DNA of 64,000 bases from positions 171,075,837 through 171,139,836 of the forward strand of contig CM054113.1 in assembly GCA_028673005.1 (NCBI GenBank), written 5' to 3'. The stretch comes from Tanypteryx hageni (lineage: Eukaryota > Arthropoda > Insecta > Odonata > Petaluridae). Numbering within the stretch: position 1 is the stretch's first letter; each line of letters starts with the position of its first letter. This document shows, piece after piece, positions 60,601 through 64,000 of the stretch. The translations under genes were made by a program, and so were the position numbers. The notes under the pieces are model-generated. The model saw nothing but the letters and a program-made list of their open reading frames with translations. It did no database searches and was not told where the DNA came from.

Positions 60601-62947
60601 CAATGTTAATTTAGTGGAAAAAACACGTATGGGAAAACTGTGTGCGTATTTTTTATGTCATAATATAATGTGGCAAGAAACGAGCTCTGATGCTGATGAA
60701 CTCCCATTTTATTCAAAATTGTTATTTCTCTTCATAAAAGTTTCATCAACAAAATTATCTTGTTTTGACATTGCGAGAGGCGCTTATTATTGATGCTATT
60801 TAAATTTATACTCTCAGGAAAGCTATAGAGCAATTTTTTTGCTTAATGCTCAATTTGGTTGAAGTTGTTTTATTTACGATTAATTTTTATCAAAAATATT
60901 TCGGTGAAATGATATATTTCGAGAAAGCCACTGTTTATCTTCTAAGTTGTGGTTTTGAATTATGCATTGAACTTCAAAAGCTATAATATCGTTTCTTCAG
61001 GGCAATTTATTTTCAAAGAGGATAAAGAACTGAAATATTAGCAATTCTTTCACATTTATTTGTGAAAGAAATATGGTCATATCTCCATGTAGTATGAGAT
61101 TAATGCGCCGCTGCGTCTGTTTATGCGAAAGTAATAAATAAGTCAAATTGGATTAACCTTTGAGTTTTTATGTACACCATTTGCCTTTCGGTGCTGTTTC
61201 AAATTTTATAGTTTAAAATTAAGAATTACTATGCTACACTCGTAAAATTTCTATGTTTGCAATGAACTCTAACTGCATTTTTTCCGTAAAATTACTTCTA
61301 CACTCGATAAAAAATGATAATTCCGTAAAGATTACCCTCTACCAATGCACGAATTCCATTTCGAGGATTTTCGAATAACAACGGCATAAAAAAATCTAAT
61401 TCCCTTCTGGTCTTTATGGTAACTCATTCACCATCAAATGATCAATAAAAATAAATCTTTTATTCGTCCAACGCATGAGTCAACTGTTTGTGGATTTCAA
61501 CAAAACAAACATGGCGTCTTCATCAGCAACTCACAGATCTTTGTCTCAAATCGGGACTACTGAATCAGCGATCGCCCAGATGCCACTGAGTGAGACAACC
61601 TTGTAATCGAAATCGGCATATGGTTCACTCACCCGTTTTATGGCTATGAGAAATTACTTTTAGCCGTTTATTCGTTACGAAACACAATCCATTTTTGTCA
61701 ATCTATTTTTGAACGTAGGTCAACAACGCGGTGAATTCTTTGTTCTTTTTTTCAGCGAAGATGTAACTTGCGATTGTTTTACGACCGACACAGTCACGCG
61801 TCACGCCTTCCTATTGGTCGTCTTCTCAATGCGCCGCATTGCTCTTTTTGCTACTCCGCCCCCTACGTAGCAAGCCCAGATACTCAACCCGATGCTGCCG
61901 TCTATTTCCGTCTTCGGCCTGTCATTTTCTTTCTTTTTGGTCCATCTTTCTCTCTCGCTCTCTCTCTCTCCCTCCCTCTCTCTCTCTCTCTCTCCATCTA
62001 TCTACCACGCACCGCGGTTTAAATGTTCGAAGGTATTTTATAGTCGCTACTGCTATAATTCCCATAAAAAATGATGGGTTCAAAGTAATAAAATCTGATG
62101 TGGTCACCACATGACCTTCTCCATGTCTGTAATATTTCTAAAAATTCCAAATAGGTTACATAATAATAAATATTTTAAGAAATTGCGAGAAAAGTTTAGA
62201 CTTTACAAAGAGCAGAAATAAACTCAAACCATAGCCTTCTGATATTGGATATAACCACAAAGCTCCAACAATTAAGAAAACAAAAAGGAGCGTTACTAAG
62301 ACGTAACTAAGCGTCAATTGTTAACAATAGTCGGTAGGTGGCGGGTGGTTGGCAGCTATAAATATAAGATATCTCTTAAACAATGCATTATATGGTAAAA
62401 TGTTTCAAACAAAGATTGTATAAAACTATATTTCCTACAACGTTTATTCCAATGCATTTTTACATTTATCAAATATTAAAGCAAATATTTCAAAATAACG
62501 GAAAAGGGACTAGAATAAACACCCACTTCCGGTCGACCGATTTTTACCAAAAACTAATCAGTTACTCTGACTTCTATAAAAATGTTAAATATAAAAGTTC
62601 GCGTTGACCTGATTAATAGTTTTTGAGTTAGAGCACCCACAAAAACCTATCGCATACTCACACACACACAGACATAATCGAGAAAATGGTCAAAACGTGT
62701 TCAGGGGAGCGGAATTACTCGTTGAACATCAACGGGACTTTGTAGTGTGATTAAAATATAACTTCTAAGGTGTGTATAAAAACTTTTATATATATATAGT
62801 AAATGTAATTATTTGATTAATTAATAAATTCGTGACAATCATTTGAATTCTCCCATAAATGAAGCGCTTGAAATTTATTACATTCTGGCATCAATATATG
62901 ACCTGATTTGCCACTCTTTGGCTCCGTTATTCTTCCTCTTCGTATGT
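57691..62947. other. Stretch without a recognised gene
   Basis: A 21-bp direct duplication ACAAAACTTTGAAAGTAATTG lies at 58018-58038 and 58039-58059. A CT microsatellite lies at 61950-61996 and a short CA run with CAGACATAATCG at 62660-62680. The GC-richer part at 59880-60320 has open frames but no recognisable domain. Confidence 0.45.
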
Positions 62948-63116
62948 TTACTGAATAATAATATTCTTCGATTATTAACGTTGCAATCTATTAAGTTTGA
63001 CATTTCGCGAAGCGAATAACACAATTCTTTAGTCTATTTGAAGGTTGAATAGACGCTCATTTATTGGAGGCAAGAATGAGGTTCGCCTTGGCAACACCCG
63101 GAAAGAGTACGAAAAA
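62948..63116 (-). repeat. Dispersed ~200-bp repeat, copy 2 (inverted)
   Basis: Inverted homologue of 57480-57690, about 20% diverged by eye, with a shorter internal part. Confidence 0.75.
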
Positions 63117-64000
63117 TCAAAAGACCTTTCTAAAAGGGATTACGTGTATTATTTTCATTGAAATTTCATGTCCTATAACCATTAAATAAAACATAACAAC
63201 AATTGGTTTTCTTTCATTTCTAATTTCATCCTGTAAGGGCATAGCTATATGTATAAGGATAGAATGGACGAAGTGACGTATGGATGAATGTCTGTGCTTG
63301 TGAAAAACTATGTCAAATGTATTTTTAATTAATCATTTCATTCCGTTATATGATACAGAAAGTTCATTCCTATAAAAATAAGTTTCTATAATGTACTTCA
63401 CTTTATTAAACAAATAAAGAATATCATATTAAAGATAAAAAGATGATGTTATGTTAAAAACGCTATTTCCATTCTATACTTACTATTGTGCGTTCACGTC
63501 ACTCGTTCACTGCGTGTTCTTATGGGAGAATCGCTATCCCATGTTATTTCCCTATACATACTGCTAATTCTCGGTGTTGCCAATTAGTGCAAAATCCAGA
63601 TTTTCGTCGTTTTTGGCATAGTTACTAACTTAAACACCTAACGAAGGATGAGAAATTAACAAAATGATTAAAAAGATAAACTCAATACTTTTTAAACCGA
63701 AAAATCGCCATTTTTGCATGGTTAAACAATAGTTACCGCGTTTTCATCGAAACTTCCGAGTTTATTCCGCCGCATTCATATTTGATCGACCAAATCTCGC
63801 ACGAAAGGTTTTCTGAAGCTTTCTCATGTGTTCTGTAAGCCACACATATTATTAAAAGGAGCATATAAAACAATGCATTGTTGTTAAAAATTAAATAAAA
63901 CCGAACAAGGCTCTCACATTCTGAATCAGTGCACGAAATTTTCCCTCTCTTACTAACTTACGTACCATTAGGAATAGGTGGCTATTATATGTAAATGAAA
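63117..64000. other. No recognised gene
   Basis: AT-rich sequence with no open frame of interest and no repeat that I can pair. Confidence 0.45.

Noticed and set aside
61768..62114. Serine/leucine-rich frames at 61768-62114
   Set aside because: They are produced by the CT microsatellite at 61950-61996.

Overview
This window looks like AT-rich nuclear DNA of an arthropod, most likely an insect. It has no operons, Shine-Dalgarno sites or dense ORFs. Almost all open frames are short and broken. What can be recognised is animal transposable elements plus one exon of a conserved animal gene. The arthropod assignment is an inference from the element mix (mariner, hAT, Helitron, a Penelope-like element with GIY-YIG endonuclease, tRNA-derived SINEs) and from the gene. 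The species cannot be named from the sequence.

The one host gene I can support is on the minus strand at 52066-52405. It is a first coding exon resembling the N-terminus of the zinc/iron transporter ZIP13 (SLC39A13; Zip99C in flies), with a signal-peptide-like segment, a first membrane segment and a consensus splice donor. Its later exons should lie at lower coordinates, but I could not find them.

Layout. 1-2350: a dead mariner, then a ~147-bp tandem array split by a hAT element with a perfect 8-bp target duplication. 3225-3337: a perfect hairpin between 13-bp direct repeats. 8.4-9.9 kb: hAT MITEs. 10.9-11.4 kb and 32.1-32.6 kb: two copies, in opposite orientation, of a foldback-type element. 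12.8-13.3 kb: a degenerate ~105-bp tandem array. 19.7 kb: a pogo/Tigger-like fragment. 23.9-27.5 kb: a hAT element interrupted by two head-to-tail Helitrons. 29.2-29.6 kb: a SINE-like tRNA segment and a tandem repeat. 31.1-31.7 kb: a GGTAAATGTG cluster and a Penelope pLTR remnant. 35.9-36.9 kb: hAT and MITE. 37.7-39.9 kb: a SINE-like segment and a degraded Penelope-like element. 42.1-50.2 kb: a LINE 3' end and four hAT elements. 53.4-57.1 kb: a 3.76-kb element with long inverted repeats. 57.5 and 63.0 kb: inverted copies of a ~200-bp repeat.

The most interesting object is the foldback element. It has short TIRs, then arms made of a 16-bp minisatellite in inverted orientation (3-15 units), around a core of ~48-bp tandem units. 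It is flanked by 9-bp target duplications, perfect in one copy and 7/9 in the other. It encodes nothing, so it must be mobilised in trans. The two copies differ in arm repeat number and lie in opposite orientation 21 kb apart.

The long stretches between these elements are AT-rich or pyrimidine-rich, and I see no gene in them. Short diverged exons could be missed by eye.
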